The notes below the pieces were generated by a model. It was given only the letters and a program-made list of their open reading frames with translations. It searched no databases and had not been told where the DNA came from. From Marsupella aquatica (taxonomy: Eukaryota > Marchantiophyta): DNA of 64,000 nt. Where the stretch lies: contig OZ316891.1 of assembly GCA_973895155.1 (NCBI GenBank), positions 15,252,001-15,316,000 on the forward strand, read 5' to 3'. Positions 31,693 to 45,403 of the stretch are shown piece after piece (the first letter of the stretch is position 1; each line of letters starts with the position of its first letter). The position numbers and the translations under genes are program-made.

Positions 31693-32895
31693 TTTTTATG
31701 TGCCGGCTTGCCCGCCTCCCAAGGGCATTGTGTAGTCTATTGCCTTTGCTTAGAGGCTCTTGTCCCCTTGCTTGGTGTTGATTGCCCCATATGTCCCTCC
31801 TTTTTCAAAAACTGAAAAGAAAACAAAAACAAAAAAACGGCAGCTCTGGTTTAGTTGATTACACTTGTAATAGTAACCCGAGTTGTAACTGTGTCATTTG
31901 TCCGCTTGAGAAGGGGCATGGATTCTAGGTTTTCTAACCCTAAAACTTTGACCTAATGGTTTATGCAATCCGGTCGATTTCTGTGACATACAATGTCGTG
32001 AGCGGCGTGCAGCCCGCAGGAGCGCCTCATGTAGGCTGGATCGCCCATCGTCCGTCTAGTCGTCCTTTCCATTTTCAACATAAGAATGCTGCTCTGCCCC
32101 GCCAGCGCCACACTCAGCGCAGTTCCTGTTTTGTTGTGCTCACTTTGAATTCGTCCCGGGCCTTTGTGTTCTCGTTATAGGTCACAATTCGATAGTCGTG
32201 TACTGCCTTCGAGTTGCTCTTGTTTTTGAAAGTGGATGTAATGTTTGGAGGAACTGTCAGTTTGAGTCATCGCTGCCCAGCACTGCAACTTGTGGATCCA
32301 GTTGAATCTCTTCAGCAGGGATCATGGCTCTCTTTGGATTCAGTTGAACCTCTTCACCAGGGATTATGGCTCTCTTTCCCTTCCTGGTTCTCTTTGTATA
32401 ATCGGGGGTTCGGTGACCTTGTGTCGACGTATTTCATGAAACTGAACTAGCGACTCGGCGATAGTTTTGTAGCTCCTTTGTTACGGACTCGTCTTGCGTG
32501 TGCCTCACGTGAGTTTTATGCCCCAAGTTAAGGCACCGAATGCTTGATGAAAGGAGAGCGTGTTGTAAGGTTTGTTCACTTCAGCTCTTGTGCAAGGCCG
32601 ATGATTAAATAGCATTCTAAAAGAACACCATCTTTCGGGACGGAATAGCCCTCGGGCTTTGTCGATACGTGCTAATATGACGGCCTTCTACGAATTGTTG
32701 TCGATTCTCGGTAGTAATGTTATACAGAACTCACCTGGACAAAAAGCAGGGGCTTGTGACCTTCCATGAGCCGGTCCCTCGTCAGTTTCAGGGACACAAA
32801 ACGCACCACCTAATGGGTGAGCTGTTGTGGGGCTTTGCCAATCGCAAATGGTTCAATCCGTGGTGCAACATCTCTTGATACAACTTTCTTGGAAT

Positions 32896-33033
32896 CTGTT
32901 TGTCTGCAGTATCCATCCATACTTCGAATCTGCATACTTCGATACTGCATACTGTTTGTCTGCAGTATCCATGCATACTTCAAATCTGCATACTTCGATA
33001 CTGCATACTGTTTGTCTGCAGTATCCATGCATA
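32896..33033. repeat. Tandem repeat, 56-bp period, ~2.5 copies
   Basis: CTGTTTGTCTGCAGTATCC begins at 32896, 32952 and 33008. Each unit holds TGCATACTTC and GATACTGCATA subrepeats. Copies are nearly identical, so the array is recent. Confidence 0.9.
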
Positions 33034-35301
33034 GAACTTCAGATTCGATTTCTCCTAAGAGAACAATGAAATCACAGAACGTTGCTAAAGCCGAATGCAC
33101 CATCCCAATTGATCTGGACTAAACTCTTTCTAGAAAGCTGTACATGTCTATGAAGACCTTTCAGATTCTGGGAAGCACCGCATTCCACTTGGCCTTGCCA
33201 GGAACGACCGTTGGTAATGCTCATAAGACGCCTTAAGTATTGTAGATAAGGTTTGTGTTCGTGTCTGTTATGCATGGCCTCGCCAAGTGGATTCTCGTGT
33301 CTTGTTTCAGTACGCTATCTTAAGGAGAGTTCGGAAAACATTTGGGATAAAAGGTCTGTCAGATCTCGAGACTTTGGTGCACTTTTTGCTTGACGTACCG
33401 CTGGCCGAGAATTGTATTGTGCCATCCGGTGGATTTATCTGCTCCCTGGAATAGAGACATAACGTGCATCTCCTCTCGACCCACCAACAATGTACATAGT
33501 GGAGTGACGTTATATTCTGGGACACGGCTTCTATTCAACTTTACAATGTGAGGGAGTCCTCTCTACAATCCATAAGAAGACCGAATGCTTCTTGGTTCAC
33601 TTCTGCCGCATCATTCTTTGGAATCCAATTAAAGTTTGGCATGTCTGGTCAAGTGCCTTTGTCGCGCCATCTCTGCATGATGTCCCGGTTTGGAGCAATC
33701 CAAGTTGGTCAATGCGGCAGACATGTGGAGAGTGGAAAGACAACGTGGATCCCATGCCCATCAAGAATGTGGTGAAAATTGGGATAGATCAACAGCTCGG
33801 CCTTTGCGCAGGGAGACTCCTTTGGATATTTCACCACTGATCACGAAGGAAGAAAGAATAACGAACCCCCAAGACTTCCAGCGCTAGTTGCTGAAAATGT
33901 CCCTAACTGATTAGGGCACGACTGTCGGTAGAAAACAACGTGCAACGGCGGTGATAAGACGTTCAGCCGCGCATCAACTTCCGCTATGAGGCAGTGATAA
34001 TTGAAGATCTGGGCTATCCACCCGTTGCAGGACTCAATCATTGGAGAGTCAGAACATGTCACTGCATGACAGTGGTGTACTTGACGGATGGAAGTGCATG
34101 AACTTGAAAGACAAGCGTGATCCCTGCTAGAATAAGTCACACCGAATGATACTTCCGCATCCAAAGAGAAGAGCTCACTAGACAACCTGAGCTACGATGG
34201 AAGAGAAATTTAGCGCAAAAAAGCCCCGCAAACATTTCATGACGCATCGATTGGCACCGTCCACTATTTAGACTGAAGTTGCGACAAGCTCCAAAGAAAT
34301 CCCAAAAGAACCAACCTGCATTGCTTGAAGACTGTGCAAGTCGACACTACGGTCGCCGTAATCGCCCAACTCCCTAATTTGGTACGGCGAGGACAAATGC
34401 TTGCCAGGATCCTGATGTCAGAGTCAATGCAGTAGAGCTGACGGGGCGTCCAGTGACCGCTTTCGACAAAATCAAATGAGTTGTTTTGGATCGGGCAGGC
34501 TCACCAGGGTCTAGATTCGGTGAGGAGAGGCTCTATACCAGCTGCTCTCTATATACCAGCTGCTCCCTCCACACTGATTAGTAGTTTCTATCCGCGGAGA
34601 TTCACACATTACTCGTGCGAAGATCAGTTAGGTACGTGGCGTCGCAATGCCTGCCCGATTTCGTTTGTGAGGAATAGGTGCGAAATTGTATGAGCCTCTG
34701 GTACGTGAGGAGGAGGTGCAGCAATTTCATCAACTATTCAACTTGGACTGCCGGCAGCTACTTCTGGATCATCAATGAGGCAATTAATAAGCAGACCTAA
34801 TTGGTGGCCTAGGACCTTACCCGAGATCTGACGAGAGAAGTCTATCCGAAGGCAGATACCAGTCGCTCTTTAGGCCTTCTCGAGACATCAGCATTCCAGC
34901 AGTCCATCGTCATCTAGACTTACTGATACACTGTTGTGAGACATCGAGGGAGAGACCATCAGTGCCTATGTGTATTTGATTTCCCGCAGCACATGCCACG
35001 ACAGGAGGGAGAGACCTTAAGACGTAACTGGTTTTGGTTTATGACCTCGAGCTTCAACCAAGTCTGTTCCGGGAAGATGATGTATGGTGGCCCGAGGGGC
35101 TTGGGCTTGGAGGGTTGAATGTCTATGGAGGTCTATTGGAATGCTGTAATAAATTAGGTGGCTTTGTACCAGCTGCTGCGTTCGAAGCATATGTTATGGA
35201 ACAGGAAATTACAGCATAATTCGATTCGGGTGAGAATATATCTGAGGAGGAACTTTGAGCACAAACTCGCAGTAGGCAGATCGAACAATTAATTAGTCAC
35301 C

Positions 35302-38300
35302 ATGGCAGAGAAAACGGGGATGACGGCAATGATCAGGAAATGGGTGGGGTTGACGGCCGGCATATTGATCCAGTCTCTGGCAGGGAGTGGGGTCTGCTTC
35401 TCGAACTACTCACCGCTCCTGAAATCGGTGATGCAGCTCAGCCAAGTGCAGCTCAACAACATGGGTGTCGCGAAAGACTTCGGAGAGAACGTTGGACTGC
35501 TCGCTGGGTTTGTTTGTAACTTGCTGCCTCCGTGGGCCCTGTTGCTCGTCGGTGCTGCGGAGGGGTTTACAGGCTATGGAGTGCTGTTCCTCGTCTTGAC
35601 AGGACGAATTGCCCCTTTGCCGTACTGGCAGGTATTTTTGTCTGCCAGATCCGTTTTCAGTCATTTGTCGTGCTCCGTCGCGAATTCTGGTTGTCAAATC
35701 TTCTACCCAAGTTGATTTTCTAGACAGAGCGCAGAAGTAGAGAAGCTGGGATTCAATCTCCCAGAGTGGTCTGATATTCTCTCGAGAGGAAGTTTGTGTT
35801 GAAAATCACATTGTATTGACGACGATCACACGGCTTCTGACCTTGTAGTGCCGTTCTTTGTTGTTCTGCCATCCCTTGACTAATGTGCCCTTGTTTGGTT
35901 CCTGAACTTTTAAAGTCCACCGATTTTCTTCTTCCTCTCAGAGCACATTCTCGAGGATGTCGGAGAGTGTGAGATTAGAATCGACTCAAGCTTACTAGTT
36001 TTGCGATTCAAAAAGATTCCAAAACAGAAAGTAATCAAAAGTTAAAATAGATAAGCAACGCACAGAGTGCTTTCCTGTAGCAGTCGAGATATTGGTCTGG
36101 GCAGTCCTGGCTGTGTTCCCTTCACCGCTGTTCATAGATTTCCGTGGACATTGAATGTAGATCATTCTTTCCCTCGGATTCCAGGAACTAGGAACTATGC
36201 ATTTGATTTTTGTCTGTTAGAGTTATGAGTCTCTGGACTATCGGATATAATGTGATACCTCCGGGTTTTGTAGTGTACTGAATTGGATTTTTTGTTTGGT
36301 AGATTATCTTTCCTTTCAGCGTCTTTAGACTTACATCGAGTCCCTCTCTCTACTCCGGGAATTTTACTATGAAGTCCGTATTCTTGTCGATTCATCAGCA
36401 TAACACCGCTGAAGATAGAAGCAAGTAAAGTGGTCCAATTGGGTTCAGGTGCGACGTGAATGAATTCTCAAGCGATGCCTGCGCTGGTGGCAGCTTCTCT
36501 GACAATTAACGGAAACTACTGCAAGCATGCATCTCTCAAGTCGTTCAACATTGTAAACAACTTGTGCTTTGGCTGTCGTTACCGTCTGTCACCGGGGAAC
36601 AATTCCTCCAGTATAGATTCATATAAGCCTCTATCCCTGGATCCCGGCTTGCTTTCGACTTGCGTGAAAGCAGTGAATATCATGATGGTTGAACTTCCAT
36701 GCCTTTCGAAATTCGGATGTTTTCATTCTTGACTGGGAGTCATTCCGTTGTACAGCAACGAGAGTCTTTCTAGATGCAAGCAAGGTCGTCCGTGACCATT
36801 TCTTTTTCTGAACAGGATAATCTATCCAGGCATTAAAATGCATCTGAGTTGCCTACAGTATATTTTTTGAGCAACTCCATACTTGGGTTTTTATGACTCG
36901 GGTGTCTACTCTCGCGTCCCTATGCGGTGCCTGTCTCCGGGATGAGGAATTGTCAGAAACTAATTGTTCATTCGTTGTCTCCCCACAGATGGCGTTGCTG
37001 TTGTGTTTAGCCTCCAACAGTGCGACATGGTACAATACGGCAGTGTTAGTCACGTCGATGCGCAATTTCCCCCAAAGCAGAGGCACAGTGGTCGGAATTG
37101 TCAAAGGATTCATCGGCCTGAGCGGTGCGATCTTCACGCAAATTTACATCGTTCTGTTGTCTCAAGATCCTTCCTCTTTCGTGCTTCTCCTCGCGTTCGC
37201 TCCTCTCGCGGTGGTTCTTCTTACCATGTTCTTCATACACCCCGTGTCGTCTCCGACTGGCGATCACGACCCAGAAGAACCAGCAGCATTCTTTTTCATC
37301 CACGTGATCTGCATCGTCCTCGCTTTGTATCTTTTGGTCGTGTCGTTGACAGAAAGTTTTGTCCCTCTCACTCTTCTGATGGGGAGAATCATGATTGCCA
37401 TCATGTGCATCTTGCTCTTCTCTCCTCTTGCTGTACCAGCCAAATTCCTGGTGGACAAGTATTTCCGCGGTGGCAGAAAAGGGTTCAGGACATTGAACAC
37501 TGGCACGAAAGAGCCACTTCTGGGGGGCAAGGGCCCTGAGATGATTGACGAGGAGGTGAGGTCAGAGGAACCAGCTGCAGGGTTTGAGTCGAAGGTCCAG
37601 CACGAGGACAGAGTTAGGCAGCAGCAGCAGAGGTTGGAGAAGTCTAGCTCGATGTGTATATACGCGTCTCCAGATGTGGAAGGGGACGAGGATCCCCAAA
37701 CAATGCTTGCCGTGGGAGAGGGAGCTGTGCAAAGGAAGAAGGGGCCGAGGCGTGGGGAGGACTTCACGCTCATGGAGGCTCTTGTTAAGGCAGACTTTTG
37801 GCTACTGTTCTTCACATTCTTCTGTGCAGTGGGGACAGCGGCCACTGCTGTCAACAACCTTGGGCAAATTGGTCAGGCCCAGGGCTACGTGGATGTCACG
37901 GTGTTTGTGTCTCTGTACAGCATTTGTAACTTTTTGGGTCGCCTGGGAGGAGGAACGGTGTCAGAGTACTACGTCAGGTATGTCTATCATTTTTGTTCTA
38001 GCCCATAAGAAGACCTCCTTTGCACTGCATTTCGGTCTTCTGTGCTCTCCTCTTTCCTTGTGAACGTAATATCTTCCTAGGCGTCCAAAGGTGTCCATGA
38101 GTTGGGTTGAAGTTGATCTTCCTTCTCGTAAAATTCCCATCTTCTACTATACACTTGTTTCTACGAAGTTTTCTGCTTTTGTCTGGGTGTCCCCGGGAAC
38201 TATGCTTTTCTTCCCAAAATTTATGTTCACCCAGATTTTCCTTTCCTATTAGACTCTTCTGCTTGAAAGAGATAGGATTGTTGATCGCTCTCATTTCATT

Positions 38301-39041
38301 CAGTCATCTGATAGTGGAGTTTGTTGCCTTGCGCTCTCGATGTAGATTGTCACTTAGGCTCGCAGGGATAAACGTCAAAATTTCAGGCTCTGTTTTTCGA
38401 TTGCCCAGTTGGAATATATGAAAAATAAAGAGCTGGCGTGAGACCGGAGTACTCTGAGGCTCACATTGATCGTCAACTTTGTTTGATGCAGGTTGTTTTC
38501 CATCCCTAGAACGGCAGTGATGATGGTAGCTCAGGTGTTGATGATCGTTGGGCACTTACTATTTGCTACAGCAGTTTCAGGCTCATTGCTGACTGGATCA
38601 ATTTTGTTGGGTTTCTCATGTGGAGTGCACTACACAGTCATGGTCCCCACGGCATCTGAACTCTTCGGATTGCGAGACTTTGGAATGATTTACAACTTCA
38701 TAACAGTCGGATCCCCTGTTGCTTCTCTCCTCTTTTCTGGAGTGATAGCTGGTTATTTCTACGATAAAGAGGCTGCAAAGTCTGCAGGAGGACTGGGTGT
38801 TGCATGTGAGGGGTCTCATTGCTTCAGGGCCACATTTATAATCATGGCCGCTGTGTGCTTGCTGGGGTTGCTTGCCAACATCGTTCTTACACTCAGAATC
38901 AGACCCGTATATCAGTCCCTGTATGGAGTTAGTCTCCGGCATGCTAACAACAGTTCTTACGAGAGTTTATCTCTTGCTGGCACAGTTCGTAGTTCTGTAA
39001 GGTCCTCAAAGTCGACTGACGGTGTTGAGAGCATTCATTAG
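35302..39041 (+). CDS. Nodulin-like / MFS transporter, three exons
   Basis: The CDS joins 35302-35631, 36989-37977 and 38492-39041 (622 residues), with GT...AG at both introns and the frame kept (phase 0, then phase 2). Exon 1 starts MAEKTGM and has WVGLTAGILIQSLAGSG, typical of the nodulin-like N-terminal domain of plant MFS proteins. Exon 2 has NSATWYNTAVLVTSMRNFPQSRGTVVGI (two pieces of one conserved block), several membrane helices, then a charged loop of about 130 residues, and the second half begins at DFTLMEALVKADFWLL. Exon 3 carries SGSLLTGSILLGFSCG and the last helices, then a Ser-rich tail. Twelve or so helices imply a plasma-membrane or organelle transporter; the substrate is unknown. 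NFD4-like proteins are the nearest family I recognise. Confidence 0.92.
35632..36988 (+). other. Intron 1 of the MFS gene
   Basis: It begins GTATTTTTG and ends TCTCCCCACAG. About 1.36 kb, no separate gene seen inside. Confidence 0.85.
37978..38491 (+). other. Intron 2 of the MFS gene
   Basis: It begins GTATGTCTATC and ends TTTGATGCAG. The split Arg codon (AG + G) is restored on joining. Confidence 0.88.
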
Positions 39042-42000
39042 CTTGTTCTATCCGTGTGGATTGACGAATGCTTTGTTAAGGGAAGCCTTTAGCTTTGGTG
39101 TTCACTTATTGGAGTGGATGCTGAGTAATCCAGATGTAGCTTCTGGATTGAGTTGGACTTGGATGTTCATTTGGTAACGGGAAGTACTGCGAATCCTTTC
39201 TTGTCAGTGAGACCAAACATGAGTGCCGAAATCTGGTTGACCTGGTTTCATCTCTTCAAAAGCCGTGGTGATAACTGCGTCAATTCTTTTGATTCGGATG
39301 TGCTACCTTCAATCCATTCTGAATCATTTGGAGGACATGCTGCGTCCAGCTGAATTACGCTGTGTCATGCATGTTGGGTAGGACCATTCATTTCTGGTAT
39401 TAGAAGCGATGAATGGGTAGGCGCCAGATAGTTCTCTTCTTTCACAAAACTTGGGATATGGTCCAAATCCTGAAGATTACCGGTAGAAGAGAACCTTCAA
39501 TCTGGTCAACATGAATCTGGCATCCCCAACATTCTCCTCGTTTTTGATAGTTTTTAGTGAACAGCATTTCTCTGCAAACTTGAACAAAATGAGAAGCAAG
39601 GGAAATGATTTATCCTCGACAGGAAACAGAAACGGTCCCTTTACTGCTTCGCAATTTGGTTGCTCTCGGATAACTTGCAACAGTGAACTAAGATGTTCTT
39701 TGCAGCTTAAGTAAGTTATGTCCATTGGTCCGACCCTGTTCTCATGCACAACTCAGTCAACACTATTCAAATGTTTGGAAAGTGATTGATGTTCACTGGA
39801 CTCCAACCAGATAACCTGAGATCGTTGGGCAGTACTCCAAGTGGCCGTGGCACTGGAAGCCAATTTTGGCCTCCTGCAACTTTTATGGTTGTTCCTGGAA
39901 CTCAGTCATTATGGTCAACTTGTACTCATTACAGCCGCGCTTTGAGATGCCCTATTGAAGACGGGAGGCAAGGTTTAAAGGATCATCTAAAGGATAAAGA
40001 AAGGTTTAAAGTTATAAAGTGTTTTAATACAAAGCAACTTGGACGTGTTTGCTTGCTTTCTAGATGAAGCCCAAGAAGGATCATCTAAAGGATGAAGAAA
40101 GGTTCAAAGTTATAAAGGAAGTGTTTTAAAACAAAGCAACTTGGAAGTGTTTGCTTGCTTTCTAGATGAAGCCCAAGGATTTCGCCGAACTCCTAAGACC
40201 CCATGTTAAATGATTGTGTTGCAATACAATCTAGGTTGGTAGGACTCGTAATTGGCATGCCAAATGCCTTAACGAACCCAGGGTTGTACTGCAAAAAAAT
40301 ATTTTTCTGTCGACAATTATAAGCAATTCAGTATAATCTAATATCATATAATCTAATATGCTGTGTCACTTCAGAGACATTAAACCAATCCGTATACTCA
40401 AAAATGGTTTGGTGTGTCCTTTGGTGCGGATTTGGTGAGAAAGTTTCTTAAAAGTTTTTGATAGATGCTAGCCGTAAACGTCCAGATGTCTTTTAAGTTA
40501 TGTTTGAACCAATGCAAGTTTAATCACCATAGTTATTTCTAACCACCAGGGGTAACCACAGAATTGTCACTCACGACACCCTCTTGTCCAAGCACTGAGC
40601 CCAGAATCTCCAATTCTTCTGTAGAATGACATGGAATGTGAATTACAACTGGCGGGAGACCAGCAACATACTTTCTCGTCGTCATGAAAGGCCAGAGGAA
40701 GAGCTGATAAGGAGGGGTAAGCAGACTGAAAATGGCTCATAGATTTCCATGCACGAGTGCTAGAGGAAAGAGAGGGAGAGAGGCGCGAATGTTAAGGTAG
40801 TTTACGGATAGGTTTATTATGTCAGTATTCTCATTTGTAAATAGTGCAACACTACAATTGAGCTTTAATGTTGTGTAACTTAAGAGGAAACGTTTTCTGC
40901 GCAACACACTCAAGTTGGGCTCTAATATTGAATAACTTCACAGAGCCATTATGTAGGGCATGACAAGGTCCCCATATTCTGACGATGAGTGCGGCAATGA
41001 TGACTTACCCTAGAAAAAACTTCACCTCAAGATCATCTAGTCTGGTTATGCTTTGTTCATAGCCTAAACCAATCGACTTGCTCTGTTACTCCAGATCGAA
41101 GCTATCTTTCGTTTCATTAGGCACCCAAATGATGGCAGGGTCATCTATCTTCTAGCACCTTTCACTGATCTTACTGAAGATGTTTTGATACCGTCAGGGA
41201 TTCACCGTTTTAGTGCCCCTTCAATCAAAGTTCCTCGTTAACGGAGCTCATCTGTGCCTTCAGCTGGGCATGAAGTCATGTGACGGACTCAGCAAAGCAA
41301 GACAGGTGTTTGTGACAGTAAAGCACACCAGTCTAGCAAACTTCCACTAGCCAAAAATCCAAGAAGCAAGGACTCTCAATAATACGTACGTCGTGACAAC
41401 GTTCAGACATCTCCTTATGAAGACTTTCTATCAAGTAGCAATCCAAGAGAACAGCTATCAACTGTGATGAGGTACAACTATGCAGATAATCCAACCACAA
41501 GCAATCGTATCATTCGTCGTGCTGTCCGAGCATTCCAGACTTAGCTCAGGCTTGCTTGCAAAACAACCAGAAAATACTATGCCCGCACGTATCAGATTTA
41601 GCCCAGGCTTGCTTACAAACAACAAAGAAAAACTACATAACTGATAGTTTTCTGCCACATCCAGAAACATTCTGCCACATCCAGATACATTTATTCCGAG
41701 AGAAGCTATCTCAATCAGACATGGACTCCACCCTGGAGAGAAAGTCGTAGTTTACATCAGATCCCAAAACCTTTTCAAGGCGCAGCTCTCTGCCGTATCC
41801 AATCTCGATTCTTGCCTTGGTTACTTATGATGAATCATACCTATCCCAACAAGTAGCTGAAAACCAACCTTTGCCAGTGAGGTCCCATCTGATGCTTGCC
41901 TTTCCGTAGCGTCCACGTGTAAAATCACCTAGTTCCACTCAAAACAGCTGATAAATTGAGATTGAACTTGAACACATGAAAACCAGGACAAAACTAGCAT

Positions 42001-43408
42001 CTGGAAGAATGTTTGTCTCAAAGGTAACATGCAAGAACACAGTACACGACGATCAGGGATGCAAGCATATGCCAACATACCTTCCCAGTATGTACTTACT
42101 TTCAAGAACCGCAGTGCAAGTCCTTTGCACCGTTCGCAGCCACCTCAGATAAATGCTTTGCAGGGGACTCAAGCACAATTTTTCAAGGCAAAAACCAAAC
42201 CACAAGATGCAATTCGAGGTCTAGTCCACATGCATTGGCCGCCAAGAGAGATAAGACTGAAGCATCTGCTAATGTGGAACAATGGAAGCTTTACTCGGCG
42301 TGCCCAACAATCATAATCTGTATTCCAGTGTGGACAACTGTTCAAGATCTGCCTTAAATTGCAGGTCGTAACCAAATGATGTGTCCATGACATCTAGCTT
42401 CTAAGAAAACCGTTTCTGTTCTATTCATAATTCCTGCAGGCCATAGATTATACCAAGACCTTTCAATCCAGCTATGAAGCCGACCATCCCTCTACCCTGA
42501 AAACATTTCTAGAACCGTGGGACTCTGCCCATACAATACAAACGCATACAAGCTCCTACATCCGACTTGATGATAGATGACATTAAATACACATTGCCTT
42601 ACGCTATTCAGACACTGAAATCATCGAGTGAAATCATTCCACCTGATCCTTCGACAACAGAAGTGTAGGGAGATCAATGAACGGGAGCATTAGGAATGAT
42701 AAGATTGTTGGCCAATCCTGCTCACATGTGGCTATCTTCCCTATGTCGGTACCGTAAAGTGGCATTCTCCCCAATATGGGCCTATCACAATGTTCCACAT
42801 GGACCCCCAAAAGTGCCACACGATCAGCTCCTCTGCAAACTGTTTGACTATGCAGTTTACCTCTGAGATGGTCCTTCACTCCCCGATCTCCTGTTGAACC
42901 CACTGTAGTTCTAATTCCTCCTTATCCAAGAATGAGTTGCTCTCTAGACGACTCAAGACAAATAATCTAACAGCCATACCCAGCCCTCGGGAGAATACAC
43001 TGGGAAATATCTTTTACTTGAAGCCCTGCCCAACACTGAAGAAATCACTGTTTTTTTGCCGGTGCTGATAGATAAGCACTTTTCTCAATTCCGTAGAGAT
43101 TCACAATTGCTACGCTTTGTAGCTACAGAATCGTGCATTGACATTTATTTGTCTTAGGAGAGTCCGAGAGCTGCTTGTCTGTTGAGAAACACAGCACCAT
43201 AAATCTTCATGAGAAACTCCATCCAGGTAAAGCCATCTACTTTAAGAAAGGTTTCAACAAACTATCTGAGTTCAAAGTTACTAGAGATCTATATTGCTCC
43301 GTAGTATATTTCAATCCATCTCTGTGTTGAAATTAGCTTAAAATTACCTATCTGTATTTATGGCCCTGTCATGGCCTCATCGCCAATAACAACGCAAACA
43401 GGACTTAC
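39042..43408. other. Intergenic between MFS and MUB genes
   Basis: It holds the convergent 3' ends of the two genes, a 98-bp tandem duplication at 39978-40177 and otherwise no supported gene. The missing last exon of the MUB gene should lie here on the minus strand, but no Cys-rich CaaX-ending exon was recognised. Confidence 0.5.
39978..40177. repeat. Two-copy tandem repeat, ~98-bp unit
   Basis: Both copies run from AAGGATCATCTAAAGGAT through CAAAGCAACTTGGA to TCTAGATGAAGCCCAAG with a few substitutions and one small indel. Confidence 0.9.
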
Positions 43409-45403
43409 CATTGGCCTTGTCCGAAGAAGGAGGGCGTACTACGACATGCATTGTAATTAACCCGACAGGAACTCTTGACTCGGCAAGGGTCTTATTGTTC
43501 TCCAGTACTTTCCCGGCATTTATTAACTTCATGTCACTAATAGTCTTGGGACCGTTCTCTTTCTCTGCAGCCAGGCAACTTGTCAGAATTAGAACCACCA
43601 TTCAGGAGATTTTATAAAACAGTCTGAAGCTAGGCGAGCATTAGACAACAGCTTCAAGTGTCTGGAGTAGGGTTAAGGAAAAACATGCAGCTCACTGAGA
43701 AGTCTGATGAAAAGCTTGGATTGGATAAGCCAACTGGTTGATTGGATAAGCCAACTGGCTGCCCACAACCAGATTAAAAAACGATAAGAGTAGTTCCCAA
43801 AAGCCAAGGTGAACTGGAACGCATTTTCAGACTCTAAACAATCAAAGGAAACCATTTCCGTTGCTCACGAATGCAACAACTGAGGCAAGAACGGGAGCTG
43901 CAAAATGACTAACGAGGTCAAGAGGGGCCAAAGGATACCAACAAATCATTTTTTTAATAGAAGCTGCATATCATTCACATCGGCAGACTGGCATAGCAAT
44001 TTCCCATGTCTCTAGGAGAACCTATGATACCGATTACGAATTCTTTCGGGGTGTTCCTAACAGGAAAAAAACGACTCTAGGTTGCAAACAATTCACGACA
44101 TTGAGGAGTACTTATCCCGGATATATCAATTGTCATTACAAGTATTGCACAGGTCGAAATGTGAGTCGAACGTGCAGGCTGATCAAAGGGCTACTTGAAA
44201 ATCCACGAGACGTTACAAATTGGTTTGAAAGAAAGGGCTAGAAATAAGGCTCGACTTGGCATACTACGGACAAACTGTATACATTGTGAAACCTCCGCTC
44301 TTCAGCTCATGCCAAAGTCAGAGACACACTAGAGTCCAACTAGAAGTATTGAATTTAAACCCCGGACTGTCGGAAGAGCCCTTCGTTGCAACTACTGGAT
44401 CCAGTGCCCTTGCCAATTATCGCTGTCAAACAGTTACAATTCAAAGAAAACTATCGTGGAAAGCTATCCGCTGACATGAAGACCTATAGCTGGCCCTTTA
44501 CTGGTCTACATCAATTCTTAGTGCCACAAATCGTCGTAAGACACCGTTTTCTAAATATACTCAATAAACCAACAAGTGGAATAATAGATATGAACGAACA
44601 GAAACGTGGCTCCACTTCATCGGACAGCGTGACAATTTCGCATTACACAGCAAGGGTGAAGACGGCCCTCATGGACTGTCACACTGGTGGAATGTTTCTC
44701 TCCAGCTAATGTGGCTCTTCCGGGAGTAAGTTTCCAGGGATTTTAGGGACCCAATGCCTTTTATGCTGAATTGTCTTCATATATGAACTGTAATCCCTTG
44801 TGAACTTACTGGACCTGTGCTCCGCGGAAGTATAGGGCTTCGCCCTGGATCCCAATTTCGAATTATGTGAACCAGTGATCCCAACTGGACCTCTTCTCAA
44901 CTGCTATTGCCAAGTTGAACACCATAAGTGCTCTAACCCCATGCAAACTAAAAGGGTGTCTGTGCAAGGACTCGAGACATACTTATGTGTACATTCAGAA
45001 TCTTTAGGGATAGCTCAAAGTACCTGACCGAGATTGCTCTCTTTGTGTGGCTTAGGGTTTCACTAAGAATCTTTATGGAAGTTAAGAAGTTAGTAAGCTG
45101 AGGCGCTGTAAAGCAATCATCTAACAACTCTGACAGAGAATTCGCGTCTAATTTCCAATTACCCAATCATTCGTGAAAGGGCTACAACACACATCCTGAA
45201 ATGCTCTGATTTCAAGTCAAGATTAATGTGATCAAATTGTCCATTTAACATCAGAATGAAAGATTATTGTTACCTGAAGGCCATTGAGCAAGAATGCTCT
45301 CCTTAAGAGTGGCGACGGTTGTGGCAGGAGCATAATTATTAGGACCTATATCAGTTCCATCGTAGAGCCGAAACTTCAGTTCCACTAAATCGTCACCCGC
45401 CAT
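43409..45403 (-). CDS. Membrane-anchored ubiquitin-fold protein (MUB), 3' end not found
   Basis: Exon 1 is 45274-45403 and exon 2 is 43409-43564, with a GTAACA donor, a CTGCAG acceptor and a GTAAGT donor after exon 2. Joining restores the Glu codon in WPSEKENGP. The product begins MAGDDLVELKFRLYDGTDIG and continues with TVATLKESILAQWP, the KENGPKT block, LINAGKVLENNKTLAESR and ITMHVVVRPP, the signature of plant MUBs, which recruit E2 enzymes to the plasma membrane. Family members have a GELPGG-like loop before the last strand; here VPVG runs directly into LITMH, about five residues shorter. A third exon ending in a prenylated CaaX Cys is expected but was not identified, so the gene is reported as partial. 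Reading through the donor would add only SCLRCYWR and stop. Confidence 0.85.

Larger units (their letters stand above)
31011..35301. other. Intergenic between copia 1 and the MFS gene
   Basis: No gene is recognised. It contains two tandem repeats (31622-31692 and 32896-33033). The promoter and 5' UTR of the MFS gene must lie in the right part, but no convincing TATA element was fixed. Confidence 0.5.

Noticed and set aside
32896-33033. CRISPR-like array
   Set aside because: Contiguous 56-bp tandem units without unique spacers, in a plant genome.
42001-42020. Possible last MUB exon (minus-strand CSCML-like reading)
   Set aside because: No stop follows at the CaaX position and no splice acceptor with the right phase was seen.
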